DNA of 64,000 nucleotides from Owenia fusiformis (Eukaryota > Annelida > Polychaeta > Sabellida > Oweniidae): NCBI GenBank assembly GCA_903813345.2, contig CAIIXF020000011.1:25658166-25722165 (forward strand). Direction: 5' to 3'. Positions 44,930-57,995 of the stretch are shown here, piece after piece; position 1 is the stretch's first letter; every line of letters begins with the position of its first letter. The translations under genes and the position numbers were made by a program. The notes under the pieces were generated by a model. That model saw only the letters and a list, made by a program, of their open reading frames with translations. It did not search any database and had not been told where the DNA came from.

Positions 44930-46886
44930 GGTAACTTGGTACTGCGACCGTCGATAATTAGTCTTGTTCAACTGTTGATTTTTATTTCAGTTGTAAATCT
45001 CCGACACTTATGCCAATGCCTTGTTATTCATAGAATTTTGCTATTGTTAGTCCCTCCCCCTTTAAACTTATTAAGTCTTTATGTTAAAATTGGCAAGTTA
45101 TTTGTCGAATAGAGAAACATTGAAACAAAAAGGGTTCATCAATGATTTATGCAATTTAACCGAAAAATATGAATACATACAAGATCAAATTAAACAGTTC
45201 ATATGTAACGGCAAATATCTGATTAAGGAAAAATGGAGACTGCTCAATAAATCACTAAAATTAATGAGGAGAAAAAGTGGCAAGAAAGTTGCTAGCAGAA
45301 TGTTTCTTTGCAATATTTTCGAAACGTACATACAAAGCTCAGCCCCAGCATAATGTGGGAATTAGGTAGACAATTTCACTTGGGATTTCGGCAATCTCAT
45401 TCATTTATCCATGCCTAATATATATGAGCAGAAATGTAGAATGCGTGATACCATTATTGCTACCAAAGAGTTCATAATCGTACATTACCTATTGCATTGC
45501 CAAAATATCAGAATTATCTCTGAGAGAGACGAACTTTTTAATTTACTAGTCTCAGTTTAAGATATAGATACTGGTGTCAAACTGTTCTCTGCTGACATGC
45601 ATGTATTTGTTGATGCTTTATTAGGCAACAAGGCAGACGTTCTTCAACATTTGGATGATGTTACATTTGGTTTTTTTTTACTAACTGTTGCAAAAAGCTG
45701 TAATTTGTGCAGCGATATTTCGTGTAAATATTATTCTTATAACATTATCATAATATTAATATCTTCTATGTTGTATAAATTAACTGTATAATTTAATTGT
45801 TAAATGTTTGTTGCTCCGATTGATTTTCGGGAATGAAAGAAACAATAAACAATATGATTTCATTAATTTTTGTTGACAATACTCCAAGACCCTTACTGTA
45901 AGCACTGTAAGCAGATGTCTTGGAGATCAAACGGTCAAACAAACAAAAAACAACACACAAACATGACCTACAAAATTGCATGATTACAGAAATATAATCG
46001 TACATTACAGGTGGGTACAAAATGCAAACAACCTGCAAAGTTTTTACATTGAATAATTTTAACCATCACACAATATCTAATTAGAGTGTTCGTTGTTATT
46101 TGTTTATATTGTGACTAAAAGAAGAATTTCCTCATTTGAACTGGTTCGCCATTAAAAATGCTTTCATTTTTGAATTTGAAAGCATCGTAAGTGTGCGCAA
46201 TGGGAAAGACCAAAGAAAATCTCAAAAAGCAAGAAAAACTTAAAGGGCACAACCAGTCATCTAGAAAACTTTGATCTAATGCACAAAGAAGAAATGTCTA
46301 GCACAAGCTCCTTCCAAAACCATTCCAGAATCAATATCACAAATGCAATCCAAAAGATCACAAAGCATTTGACATGCTTGACCATTGGACACTTCATCAA
46401 TACTGAAGTCATTAGAATAAAATATATTACTTGATATCAAAGAATAGCATCCCCATCAAACTGTTGCAATCAATACAAATAATCAATCGCTTTGCTCACA
46501 CCTGCTAGCTGTAGTATTTATCTAAAGTCGTTGTTAGAGCTCATTCCACATTTCACATTAGTGTTGATCTTATGTAAGTATCTGAATGGTTTGAATATAA
46601 TTTTGGGTGGATCAAACGCTCTAAAAGCAAAGCAGGAAAAGGAACACTAAACATTTAACTGGTTAATCATATTGTCTCGAAACAAGGTGGAATTATCATT
46701 GGAACTTTGTGACATCGGAGGGGGGGGATTGATGCTATATGCCTACTTATAAAGTTACTGAGTCTCCAAATAATGGACCTGTCTAACAAACGATACTGAC
46801 CTTGTATTCCCAGTATTTTAGATCCTTTTGGGATCTGTGTCCTCTCCACCTGCCATTTTGAAAGGGGCACGCAGTTGTCAGTCTTT
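44930..46886. other. Non-coding stretch with one helical ORF relic
   Basis: At 45081-45353 (+) a frame includes NLTEKYEYIQDQIKQFICNG and KEKWRLLNKSLKLMRRKSGK, which looks like a former coding piece, but it has no good start, promoter or family match. Nothing else found. Confidence 0.3.
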
Positions 46887-46888
46887 TA

Positions 46889-47789
46889 CAGGGTGGTCCA
46901 AAAAAGTGAGCCCCTGCAACGGGCCTTATTTTCCTTATTACTTTCAGGAATCCTTTTATATTTTCACATATTTTAGAGGGAGGTCTAGTTGGTACCATAC
47001 ATTCTTGAAATTTGCAGAAATTATAAGCCCTAACCAAATATTACTGAAAATGGATAAAATGTGGTTTTCAACATCCGCGATTCTTCAACCCATCAACACC
47101 CTCCCCTGACAATTTTTAGCTGCAGTCTTAAACTGTTAAAGAGCTATTCTTTTCTGTCTTTGTTTGGTTTTGAATTACGCACATTATAGAAAAAAAAACT
47201 AGCATTCTACCTCTGTTAATTCACAGCGAAATCACAACATACCCCTAAATATCTTCATTAATCATGGACCAATTCTTGTGAATTATGGCTCAAAACATTA
47301 AATATTAGATTTTCTTTTGATTTTCTAAAGATATTTGATGAAGGGCTTCTCAGACTCCTGGTCACAGGGGGCAAGTTTGCCTCCCCCTCTATCCATTTGT
47401 GTAGGTAACATGCCCCTTAACTGTTGAACAATTAAAACTGCTTCAACATGATCAATGAAAGTGTGAAATGGGTTTTCTGCTCAAATAGTATCCCATTTAT
47501 CATATGGTAGGGTTTTAAACTTGTATCTCTGGCTGAAAGCTGTTTTAAGAATACCTAACATGGTTCAACAATTTCCATGAATTACGTTGGTAAAATTTTG
47601 CACAATCTAATTTTCAGGCATGTTCGTTTAAGTCTTGTAATTTCTTGAAAATTTAAGACTGAGAATGAATTATGGCATCAACAAAAATTTTAGACCTTTC
47701 TCTACAGCATGTGATAATATGAGGCAATTCGTGCAAGTATTAAGGAAAATATAGCCTGTTGCAGGGGTTCACTTTTTTGGACCACCCTG
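46889..47789. mobile_element. 901 bp non-autonomous mariner
   Basis: Termini CAGGGTGGTCCAAAAAAGTG at both ends (right read inward), with TA at 46887-46888 and 47790-47791. Arms of about 50 bp share CCCCTGCAAC and TATTTTCCTTA. No transposase remnant recognised. Confidence 0.85.
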
Positions 47790-47791
47790 TA

Positions 47792-50376
47792 AACTGAGCC
47801 CCTAGTGCACACCGATGTAAAGGGGTAAAATGTCCTATCAATTTATGGTCCTACTCTCCATTGATTTATATGGTGACCTCTTTCCCTTATTATCTTATAC
47901 ACAATCAGAGCCAGTAAGGGCCGTTAAGAAGGCGGACCATAATCCCCGGGGGACCATAATTATTTTCACAACGGAATACCCGGACAACGCTAAAGTCGGA
48001 TACCGTTGTCACAAATGGTGGACATAACTGTCGCCTCAACTTTTTAATCACTTGATCCTCGTTTAATGGGACTTTGTCGTCGCTAATTGTTTGCATGCAT
48101 TGCCATGGGCGTAGGCCTATATTTTGGGTTAGGACTGAGAATGAATTATGGCATCAACAATCTGGTTTCAGTCGAAAACGTTTCGTTTCATTACTAAGGG
48201 GACATTTCATGAGACCGTGCTTTGTACTTGTTAAATACAAGATATCAACTTTTGGCCTCTCTTCTTAGTGATATTTATTGTAGTGCAGGAGCAGGTGGGA
48301 AATTTGGATGTCCCCCTTCCCACAATAATAGCAGAGGTAACCATATATGTTCCTCTGCTGGGGTACAAATGAAAATAATCATGACTATTATTTCAGAGTT
48401 CAAAGGATAATTTCTTTGTGTATTCAATTAAAATGTATTGTAAAACATGTTAAACCCTTTGTTTTAAATTACAAAATGAATATCATGCAATATATCTCGG
48501 CTTAAATTATCTTGTTAAAGTGATATATAAATACAAGACATCAATGCAAAAGGGAAAACACTCTGTCAAAGAGTCGATCCAGAAACAAACATAACGTATT
48601 CAAGTTTAATTCTCGTATTTGCAACTTCAAATCCCGAAAAGTAATTAATGGATATAGTTTTTATAGTTTTTTGTTTTTATTCAAGCATTTTTTTCCTTGG
48701 CTGTGTCATGTTTGGACATTACTAGCCACATTTTAACATAGTGCGATAGGCAATTTAGAACTCAACTGACATATTTGAATCCCATGTGTGACATTCCCAG
48801 GAATCTTAGCTCCTAACGGTCTCTGATGGCCATCTGCAGCTAAGCTATAACAAGACAAAGTTAGTTTTGAGGGGGTAATTTTGGAGCCATATAGGAAACT
48901 ATTTATCTACATGTTTGGTTCATATCTTTGTGGATACGTACAGTGTATTCTGACCATGTATACTCCCATTTTGTTAAAGGAGCTACATAAATGGAGATGG
49001 GGATTACATATTGTAATGTTTACGTTGATTTATGAATAAACTGTATGTCAGTTAAAAGCAAAAACACACTACCCTATCACGTGGCCACGTTTAAAAGGGA
49101 AACAGGGTACAGTTGAGTTGCAAATGGAGGGCGTGGGTTTATTGCCATATTTCTGAACGTAAAATACATTTTACATTTATTCTAATGTTCTACCAGACAT
49201 AAAATAGATTAATCAAGCAGTTTGTAGAACAATGTTGGCAAAAATATATAGGCAAAGAAAGAGAATAGTGGGCGCGGTGAAATAAACATTGAAACCAATA
49301 CAGGATACTTTTTAGTAAATCTATTAATGTACAGGGCGCGTGTAAGTTTAACTTAGAATATGTTACTTCTTTTGACATTGATATGTAACAAAACCCCCAG
49401 TTAACTATTACAGTATTCATACTGCGTTTCATTGTGTTATATGTAGATACGTTTTCTAGTATGTTATTCAACTGCATTTTTGTGAATTAATTGTTTTTCT
49501 AAAATCTTAAGATGAATAAAAAGTGCCAGAAATGTATCTTTACTTTGCCGTAAGTCAAAACATATTGTAAAACATTTTTCTCTTGTCACAAAGAGGATAA
49601 TGTTTTTTTGCGGTGTATGGTGATGAGCCTTTCATGATTAAATGCAAAATCACTGGAACAGATATAATCCAAAAACATCTGACATTCAACATGTCATGTA
49701 AGACTACATCGATCTGGTAATAGTTTTCAGAGTTAAAAGTATTGGTTAAGCATAGGCTAGTTATAATATTATGAATCCACTTTCTACAAATACACTAATC
49801 ATACAGCACTTGTCTAGTCAACATTCAAAATGGCAGCAATAATCATGTGCTATTTTTTATTTAAATTCATTGTTGCAGTGACCCATACCATCCACATATA
49901 GTTATTTTGCAGTTTTTGGCAAGCACTTCCATATAGTATTTGAAATATTCTAATGACGCCCCTTGTATGCATTTGTGCAGCAATGTAATCCAATGAAACG
50001 TATCATTCCTTCTACTATTCATTATATTCTGGTTTTGAATGTCAAATATAGCTCCATGTACCACTGGATTAGGATATCAAGCGCATTAGAAATAATGATT
50101 GACATATGTACGTTGTAATTGTACTTTGAAAATAAAGATAAGATCAATTATATTTAGTAGTTCAAAAATATACTATCGCACTATTGTACAAAACATGATT
50201 CTCGTTTATTACTGACTATCTCAGAATTGGTTTTGGTATAAACCAGCGAATCGTTCTGTATAATTAGCTTACTTTCCCGCGCCCTGTACTATTGAACAAT
50301 TTATATTTTTTGTGCCGGCCCGGTATAGATCAACTTTTCAAATTTTGTGCCCTGTATTTAGACATATCAAATATTA
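47792..50376. other. Non-coding stretch
   Basis: No gene, RNA or repeat that I can support; small open frames lack family resemblance. Confidence 0.45.
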
Positions 50377-50893
50377 TACAGGATGGGCCAAAAAAAACAA
50401 TACCCAACTTCAAATCAGGATAAAAATAGTTACATTCAATATGGTACATTGACTTACGTATCATTTTAAAGGTTATACAATTTCAAACAATTTGGTATAT
50501 AACATTATGTCGTGAAATCAATAGTAAAGTTTTATTATACTTATTTGGGAGGCCGGGTTGCTATTTAAGGTCTCCAGATTTAAGGGAGAAAATAGTAAAT
50601 CTGCGGAATTATGTTAATTTTTTATTTATAGAATATCATTCTTTTGTTAGGTGAATACATGCTTGGATATTGATATTTTCATCATTGTGTGACTAACTTT
50701 ATTGTTTATGAATTTCAGTGCTGTTTAATAACATTTTACACTTTATTTATTTTAAAAAATTTGCTCAATATACCCCCACCCCTTCCCCTCTGCATCAACA
50801 ATAAGCTTCAAGTGGTAGCGCAATCTATCAATAGCTTATTGAGAGATTTCTGCTGCAATCCATTCCAACACTTTAGGTTTCTGTTTCAGCTTA

Positions 50894-51140
50894 TCAATGC
50901 TGTTTATTGGATGCTTTTGATTGTACAATTTCCTCAAGATGGCTCCATGTATGGTAATCAAAGACATTACATGTAGCATCGGGGATGTTGGGTGACCAAG
51001 CATCGAGATCAATCAAATTGACACCTCGTTTGTAAAGGAATGCCAATGTCTCCTGAGATCTATGGTACGAGGCAGTGTCTTGTTGGAAAATAAAATCCTC
51101 GTCATATATACGTTTAATGTCTTTTAACAGCCCCCCATGA
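50894..51140 (-). pseudogene. Mariner transposase C-terminal fragment
   Basis: Minus strand: DEDFIFQQDTASYHRSQETL (second catalytic Asp motif), then LIDLDAWSPNIPDATCNVFD and YHTWSHLEEIVQSK (third catalytic region, altered spacing). The N-terminal DNA-binding part and first catalytic Asp are missing. Dead. Confidence 0.8.
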
Positions 51141-51328
51141 GTACTTATTGATAATAAACAACACAGAAATTCATAAACAATAAATTTAGTCACACAATAT
51201 GCAAACATACAAGCTTGTATTCACCTAACAAAATGATATTCTACAAATAAAAAATTAACTTATTCTGCAGATTTACTATTTTCTCCCTAAAATCTGGATA
51301 CCTTAAATACCCACCTGGCCTCCCAAAT

Positions 51329-51337
51329 AAGCATAAT
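51329..51337. repeat. LINE target site duplication, 3' side
   Basis: AAGCATAAT, repeated at 55123-55131 on the other side of the LINE. Confidence 0.8.
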
Positions 51338-51512
51338 TTTTTTTATCATAACTTTATTTCCATAAATCAAGTAATAATAATACATACATATGAGCGGCTT
51401 TGTTAAAAAAACATTATAAGCCACTTTGACAAAAGTAAAAATAAGAAAATTACAAGGGCTTAAGTGATCTGATAAAAATACTGTAGTGGGTCACTAGTCT
51501 GCCTGGGGTCCC

Positions 51513-54500
51513 TCAACACAGTTCCTCATAAACATTGCACTTAACAATATTTTGCTCATATGAGAGTGTTTCATGGCCATATAAAATGAAGTGTAATTTC
51601 TCCTGCCTATTTTTACATAAATTCCTATACCCAAGATCAAGATCACAAAGCTGCTGCTCCAAAGTAATTAGATAATTTTGTCGAAGAGGACATGAAAAGA
51701 ATACATGAGTTGTGGTTTCATTAATGTGGCCACAAGCACAATCGGGAGAAAGAACATTTACAAAATTGTGTGCGTGTAGGTGAGCTTTAAATATTAGATC
51801 TACTCTAATTCTATTTAGATAAATTTCAAATGATCTATTCATGTTTAAGTCAGATGCTAAAACTACATCAGTGCTAACCAAACTCTTTGTTAATGCTCTC
51901 TTAAAAGTATCAACATTAGTGCATTCCCTGAAGGACGGATTTATTGATTACCATTCAGATAAACAATTATAAATACATGATCTAGATTTGATAGAAGACT
52001 TTTTCAGTGGAGTTAGATACGGTTGGTTTGACCTTAGGCCTCTTGTGAGGGGTCTTTTAAATTTGTCAAAAATGGAAATAACATGACGAGGTGCCTTGCC
52101 CTTGTTGACTTTGAAGACTAGAAGCATCCTATGTAATTTTCTACGAATTTCGAGAGTTGGCCAATTTAATGTTTGAAGTGTTTTAATTGTGGAAGAGCCA
52201 TGTATGACACCTGAACAAATAGTTGCTGCTTTATAATATAAACGATCGAGATATTTTAGAACCATGGAGTTTGCGCAGCCATATGAGATATCATAGAAAT
52301 CGAAATGTGGTAAAATATATGAATTAAACATAAGCTGAAGGTGTTTACCACTAATTTGTCTTGATAAACTCTTTAAACGGTTTAATAACTTGTCAATTTT
52401 GTTAGTGACATAGACAACGTGTGGTTCAAATGTCAAATTTTGGTCAAAAATTAAGCCAAGGTGTTTGTGTTCGATCACTTTTGGAATTTGATCACCCCAA
52501 GTATCATTGGTGGGGTTTGCAACTCTGATTTTCTAGGATTAAAGAAAGTTAATTCAGCACTTTTACTGGCCTTAAAATGTAATTTCCATTTTTCTGACCA
52601 CTCGTAAATATTATTTAGGTCAGATTGTAAGAGAGCCATCTTGAAGTTTAGATTATCCTCATTAAACGGCTGATAGATTGAAGTGTCATCAGCAAACAAG
52701 TAACATTTTGAGTTAATTTTATCAGAAATATCATTAATGTATAAAAGAAACAACAGAGGGCCCAAAATAGACCCTTAAGGTACTCCTGAATTTATAAAGT
52801 TCTCATCAGTCCATGCAGATTCTTGGCCATCTATTACAACTCTAACTCTTCGATTTTCTAATTAAGATTTTATTAACAGACAGATGTTTTGACCGAAACC
52901 GTAACTTGAAAGCTTACTTAATAAATGAATATGTAGCATTGAATCAAACGCTGCTGAAATATCTAGGAAAATACCTTTTACATTATCACCATTATTTAAA
53001 CAATCGGATATGTAGTCAATTATGGCTAAGAGCTGGGGTTGAGTTCCATGACCTGGGATAAATCCACTTTGTAAGCTGTAAAGAAGGTTCTGATCATCAA
53101 GAAATTTGAATAACTGATTAAAAATAATTCTTTCAGTAACCTTTGATACACAGTAAAGTAGAGTTACAGGTCTATAATTGGATGGAGTGTTTTTATCATT
53201 CTTTTTATGGATTGGTATGATGTTACCACGTTTCCAACAATCCGGAAATTGTTTGGTCAAAAATATCTTATTAAACAATTTGGACAAAGGAAATGCAAGG
53301 GCAGGTGCTGAAAGTTTGAGCATCCTATTACTTATCTGGTCAGGCCCAGATGCTTTATTAATATTTAGAGACATCAAAACTTTAAAAACCTCATCTCTAT
53401 TTGTTGAAAGTAAATTAATAGACTCATTTGTACGCCGGTCAAGAAATACAGGGTCAAAATGATCGCCAATATGAAAACTTTTAACGAAATGTGTCAAGAA
53501 AATATTTGCTTTCTCTTTGCCAGTCATTATATTTTTACCATTTTGATCAACTAAAACAGGGATGGAGCTTAAACGTGATCCCGTAAACAATCTTGAAGCG
53601 ACGTTCCAATAGGATTTAGATCCAAACTGTTGGGCTTCCATTTTATTAATTGTCCGCTTTTCATGCTCATCTTTGGCTCTAGAGATTGCTTCATCCACTA
53701 TATGACACTGTTCTTGATACTTCAGAAAATGTTCCTGACTGTTTGAACGTCTAAATTTGTAATGGTATTTATTTCTTTTGTTAATTTGAGTTCGAATCTT
53801 ATCATTAAACCATGGTTTATCATTTGATTTAACTTTAATCAACTTGTTTGGTATACATCTTGAATAAATATTATGTAGACAATTGGAGAAACTTTCCCCA
53901 ACATGGTTCATGTCATCTGAATTTTCAATGATATTACAAAGGTTACTATTGCGTACAGCGTCATTTAAAGCATTAACATCGACATGTGAGTATTGCCATA
54001 TTCTGCGAAAATAAGTTGGATTTTTTGGAGTGCCAGTTAAAATTTCAAAAGTTAAAGTGCTATGATCTGTATTGCCTATTGGAGGCATTACCATTTTAGA
54101 TGTTATCATATTAGGGACATTTGAAATTAACAGATAAATGCAGGATCTGCTTGTTAAAGTTACTCGCGTAGGCTCATTAATCAGTTGAGTTAATCCAAGC
54201 TTTTGAAGCAAATTGAGTAAAATATCACCTTCATACTTATTGGCATCATTGGTCCACCAATGCTTACTTCGAGCATTAAAGTCACCATTGATAACTACAA
54301 AACTTGTGGTCTTAGATTTAGCGAGGGAACAAGTGTCCTCAAACCGACTGAAATAAGCTTCAGTTTCTTGACGAGTCATTGAAGGGGAACGGTAAAAAAG
54401 TCCATATGTGATGATTTTGTGATTAATACTAAGGTCAATCCAAATCGAATCATTATACTGATTCATTAAGTCTAATCTAAGCTTTGGTTTTGGAATTTCC

Positions 54501-54854
54501 TCACTCAAGTAAATAAGCAGACCCCTGTTTAAATTGGAGGATGGAACCCTTTGATGCTGAATTTACTACTGATATCTTTCCCAGTAAGATTTCCAACTTC
54601 ACAAAAAGGCCAATTACTTTGAATTCACCAATATCAATACGATTTTTGAGAGCACCAAACCTAGACATCTGATGGGCACCTAAGCTATTAATATTAGAAA
54701 ACATGAATTCCAGAGGAATATTTCCTAAATCAGGTCCTGGATTTACCTCAATGTCACCGCACATAGTCAATAATATAGTAATAGTATTAGGTATAAAGCA
54801 CAAAAGGCAACTCAACCAAAATAAAAACAAAGATATATTACAAAAAGACTGCAT
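51513..54854 (-). pseudogene. LINE endonuclease/reverse transcriptase ORF, disrupted
   Basis: I start at the ATG 54854 (MQSFCNISLF). Order on the minus strand: hydrophobic leader; 2A-like motif; endonuclease with FSNINSLG, catalytic GDFNARSKHWW (about 54286) and GNTDHS (about 54073); RT with SGPDQISNRML, WKRGNIIPIHKKND, FLDISAAFD (52969-52943), GSILGPLLFLLY and FADD (52696-52685); C-terminal CACGHINETTTHVFFSCPLR ending at 51513. Damage: frameshift at about 54505; TAA at 52862 and another just before GSILGP; frameshift at about 52477; stop at 51948. In the endonuclease a SCIY replaces the usual SCID-type motif. It would have performed target-primed reverse transcription. Confidence 0.9.
54732..54758 (-). 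other. 2A-like ribosome-skipping motif GDIEVNPGP
   Basis: Residues 33-41 of the LINE ORF match the canonical D[VI]ExNPGP motif, which causes a peptide-bond skip between Gly and Pro. It follows directly on the hydrophobic leader, as in 2A-bearing LINEs of sea urchins. Confidence 0.85.
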
Positions 54855-54873
54855 TCTGTTGATTGAACTTTTG

Positions 54874-55017
54874 TCATCTTGGCACCTGAGGAATATAACT
54901 CCCAATAAGCATACAAACTAAAACAAGACAGTAGCAAATTAATGCAAATAAAATAGTTAGTAACACAACTGAGTTAAAGTTTGTATTGCATAAAAGTGTA
55001 AGTAGCAAAAGTGCCAT
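54874..55017 (-). CDS. 47-codon hydrophobic upstream ORF in the LINE leader
   Basis: ATG in an ideal context (CGCCATGGC) at 55017; product MALLLLTLLCNTNF... then a second Leu/Val/Cys-rich stretch, ending SYIPQVPR 20 bp before the main ORF ATG, in another frame. Could be a regulatory upstream ORF, or the original start of the main ORF displaced by a frameshift. No evidence for a separate function. Confidence 0.3.
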   Translation of the reverse strand: MALLLLTLLCNTNFNSVVLLTILFALICYCLVLVCMLIGSYIPQVPR

Positions 55018-55122
55018 GGCGAGAAGTCGAGATTTTTCAATATTATTGAAGTTAGATACTTCCGTGCACAAATAGACAAGTTTATTGCCAGCTCATCAAT
55101 TGAAATGCCTTTACTACTTTTC

Positions 55123-55131
55123 AAGCATAAT
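55123..55131. repeat. LINE target site duplication, 5' side
   Basis: AAGCATAAT, matching 51329-51337. Confidence 0.8.
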
Positions 55132-55718
55132 AAAACTTTAATATTGATTAAATGACATAGTGTTATATACCAAATTGTTCAAAAATGGATTACCTTTAAA
55201 ATGATATATAAATCAATGTATCATATTGAACATAGCTATTTTCATTCTGATTTAAAGTTGGGTATTGTTTTTTTGGCCCACCCTGTATATATGTTTCCTT
55301 GAACAGACATATCGTTTTGAACATGTACTTCACCAATCTACCATCGGAATTGAGTGAATAACAATGTTGACTCATTTCTTACTCGACAAGTTCTAAGCTT
55401 TCCGAGTTGCCGTCGATTTACTCAAAAGCGCCCTGGACGAAAGTCAAAAAGATCGCGCATGCGCGAATGAGGTAGGGTAGTGTGAAAGAGGAGGAATCAA
55501 AACACAGAGGAGCAATTGGTTACAAAGGGAATGCCACACAGAGGAGAACCAAAAAATGTTATACCAGCCACCTAACAGAAGTCAAATAGTCTTTATTCAT
55601 GTGATTGCATTAATACAATATAAAGCTAATTTAATATTTTTCAACCTTTGGGAAAACACCGTATATAAGGTATTTCATTGTTTGGCTTATCCCAAAGAGT
55701 TTACATAAACTTCATATA

Positions 55719-55967
55719 GTTTGCGAGGTGACATTTTATTGTATAATACACATTCCTTATATCATACATAAGTTCTCCTTATAGTATGTATAAGTTCCCC
55801 TTATATATGTATAAGTTCTCCTTATAGTATACAAAAGTTCTCCTTATGGTATATGTAAGCTCTGGAGTATACGTTAATCTTTTTATATGCTTCATTATAT
55901 CATTATATATTCACTATATTACATATAACTTCAAGAGGAGAAATTATATTGTCTTCACCTCGCAAAC
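55719..55967. repeat. Small inverted-repeat element with internal tandem units
   Basis: GTTTGCGAGGTGA (55719) mirrored by TCACCTCGCAAAC (ending 55967). Inside, about four units of AAGTTCTCCTTATAGTAT-type repeats (55768-55862). Confidence 0.55.
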
Positions 55968-57205
55968 GGTTCCGTGTAGCTTAGGCCATCAGAAGTATTC
56001 TTTGTTTTGCGTCCTGGCAAAATCCAAATCATGCAAGGGTACAGGGAAAACAAACACAAACTCAAGAAAAAACACAAACTTGTTTGCTGAGAAATGTATA
56101 CACGTTATGGGAATAAAATGGGATGACATACTGATTTGCAGTGATTACGAACACATATCTGTATTGTTTATTATTATATAATAAACTATATTATTCAAGG
56201 GTACAAAATAATAAAATACATAATGTATGCCAAAGTAATCAACAATACTGTCAATTTTAACGCACATCAAATTATCCGCAGTTTCTTCTGATTTTGATCG
56301 AACGAAATGCGATGGTACTTTCAGACCCTTGTGATTGCTATTTGGATGTGTTTCTTCTGATTTACTCAAAATCGTGCAAGCAAGGGGAGGCAAAACAAAG
56401 AATCTACTTCTTATGGTTTTATGTCGTGGTGAATGTATTCCCTATGTCAGACATGTTTATTTTGTCGGTTATTTGTGTTTTCGAATACTGTACAACAAAT
56501 TGTATTGATTTTAAACTTGCTGTTGTATAGTTCTTTGCCGATATAAAGCAATATAAACCTTCAGGACATACAGTATGACCTCAAGAAATGTTTAAAAAGA
56601 TTGTGTACATTAAAACAATGATTTAAAAATATTTGATGAAGCATGTTGAGTGATGCCTTATTTCAATTGTCAAAACACAATGATATGACATATACTATTC
56701 CATTCAGGCAAGTATACATGTAGGTATAGGCATCAGCTTCAATCATAAGGCATAAAATAAGTTCAATTTTCAGATAATGTCATTTATAAGCTGTATTAAG
56801 CTTCGACAAGTTATAAGAATCTACTGGATATAGTATGTGGTAGAGAGCTTTCGATAAAAGTTGTTTGGAAAACGTATGCGTAAACCTGTACTTTAAAGGG
56901 TCTTGTCACACTAAAATCAATTTGAAATTGATTATTATGAATTGTGCCAGTTGATATAAATAGTTTCCGAATTCTAAACCTCATTCCTCAATCAGTGACT
57001 GCGAATACTAATATCTGTCGCATCGTTGTAATCTGTACACTAGAGTGGTTTCGGTTTTCAGCCGAACTTATACTGCAACGTTAACTTTTAAATGACGAAA
57101 ACCCCAATGGATAGGAACATTTTTCGAAGACACGAGAAAAGTACTTTCCCTCGTTTCCTAATCGGGGGAATACATTTGTGAGTATCCAAGGATTACAGTA
57201 TCAAT
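55968..57205. other. Non-coding stretch
   Basis: No supported gene. A minus-strand frame at 56145-56393 has SKSEET twice, too little to call. Confidence 0.4.
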
Positions 57206-57209
57206 TTCT

Positions 57210-57995
57210 AAGGTGTGGATATCAACGGTCATTTTTTTCAATTTCTAAGGTGCGGATATCAACTGTCATTTTTTAATTTGATTTCGTGATATTTCACCAG
57301 CTAATGCATTTTGGGTACGCAGTTATATTCATACATGTGTACAGGTTTCCTTATAAAAAGGAAATTGCGTAAATAGGCGTATCGTTCGTTCTATAGCAAC
57401 ACACCAAGCAATAATCTCTCCAAAGCAAATAATTTGAAATTGCAACCGTTTCTCAGTGTAAACAGCATTAATTCAATATTGGTGATCGAGATGACCTATC
57501 AATACAAATTTTATTTGCATGTTGAAATATTTCTGTGTGATTTTATACAAAGTGGGAAACATTGGATAAAAATGTGCTACCTCTAAACAAGCGGTGCGGA
57601 TATCCATGGATATACGTTAAGTGACGATATCCACACCACCTTTTCAGAGGTAGCACATATCCGATAAATGTTTTCAATTTTTTCTAAAATTCACACACAA
57701 AGTTAATTACTTTCAACATGAAAAATCGATTGGTCATTTCGATCACCAATACTGAATGAAGGCTGTAGACTGTGTAATAAAGCAGCACTTTTAAATTCTT
57801 TGCTATAGAGCAAGAAGGAATGTTAGTGCGACGTTAAAGAATACAGAATATAACAAAAACTTTCCCTTTTATTAGGTACCTTTTACAATTGGATGTCTAT
57901 AATTGAATAAGCAACATGCCTTAGTTTATGAAATGTCACAAATTCAAATTCAAAAATGACCGTTAATATCCGCACCTTGCGCACATGATATCCGC
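57210..57995. repeat. ~780 bp imperfect palindrome
   Basis: Arms meet near 57608. Inner match GTGCTACCTCTAAACAAG (57571) against GGTAGCACAT (57648); middle match TATTGGTGATCGAGATGACC against its mirror at about 57735-57755; outer match AAGGTGCGGATATCAAC (57248) against TTAATATCCGCACCTT (57963). Non-coding; foldback or MITE-like. Confidence 0.65.

Larger units (their letters stand above)
51338..55122 (-). mobile_element. Complete LINE retrotransposon (APE-type, CR1/jockey-like), 3.8 kb
   Basis: Bounded by the 9 bp duplication AAGCATAAT. On its own strand it begins GAAAAGTAGTAAAGGC and ends in an A-rich tail (ATAAAAAAAA). It encodes an N-terminal hydrophobic leader with a 2A-like motif, an APE endonuclease, reverse transcriptase and a Cys/His C-terminal region in a single ORF architecture. 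The 5' end appears complete, which is rare for LINE copies. Stops and two frameshifts make it inactive. Confidence 0.88.
50379..55285 (-). mobile_element. Mariner with ~350 bp TIRs, split by a LINE
   Basis: The left end CAGGATGGGCCAAAAAAAAC (50379) and right end (read inward CAGGGTGGGCCAAAAAAACA from 55285) have TA flanks (50377-50378, 55286-55287). The left arm 50379-50540 pairs with 55285-55125, and 50545-50735 pairs with 51345-51150. Thus the right arm is cut in two at 51338/55122 by the LINE. Without it the mariner would be about 1.1 kb, a deletion derivative holding a piece of transposase. Confidence 0.85.

Noticed and set aside
53178-53462. Plus-strand 94-codon frame
   Set aside because: Antisense of the LINE reverse transcriptase.
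56145-56393. Minus-strand frame with SKSEET repeated
   Set aside because: Short, no convincing start or splice sites, no recognised domain.
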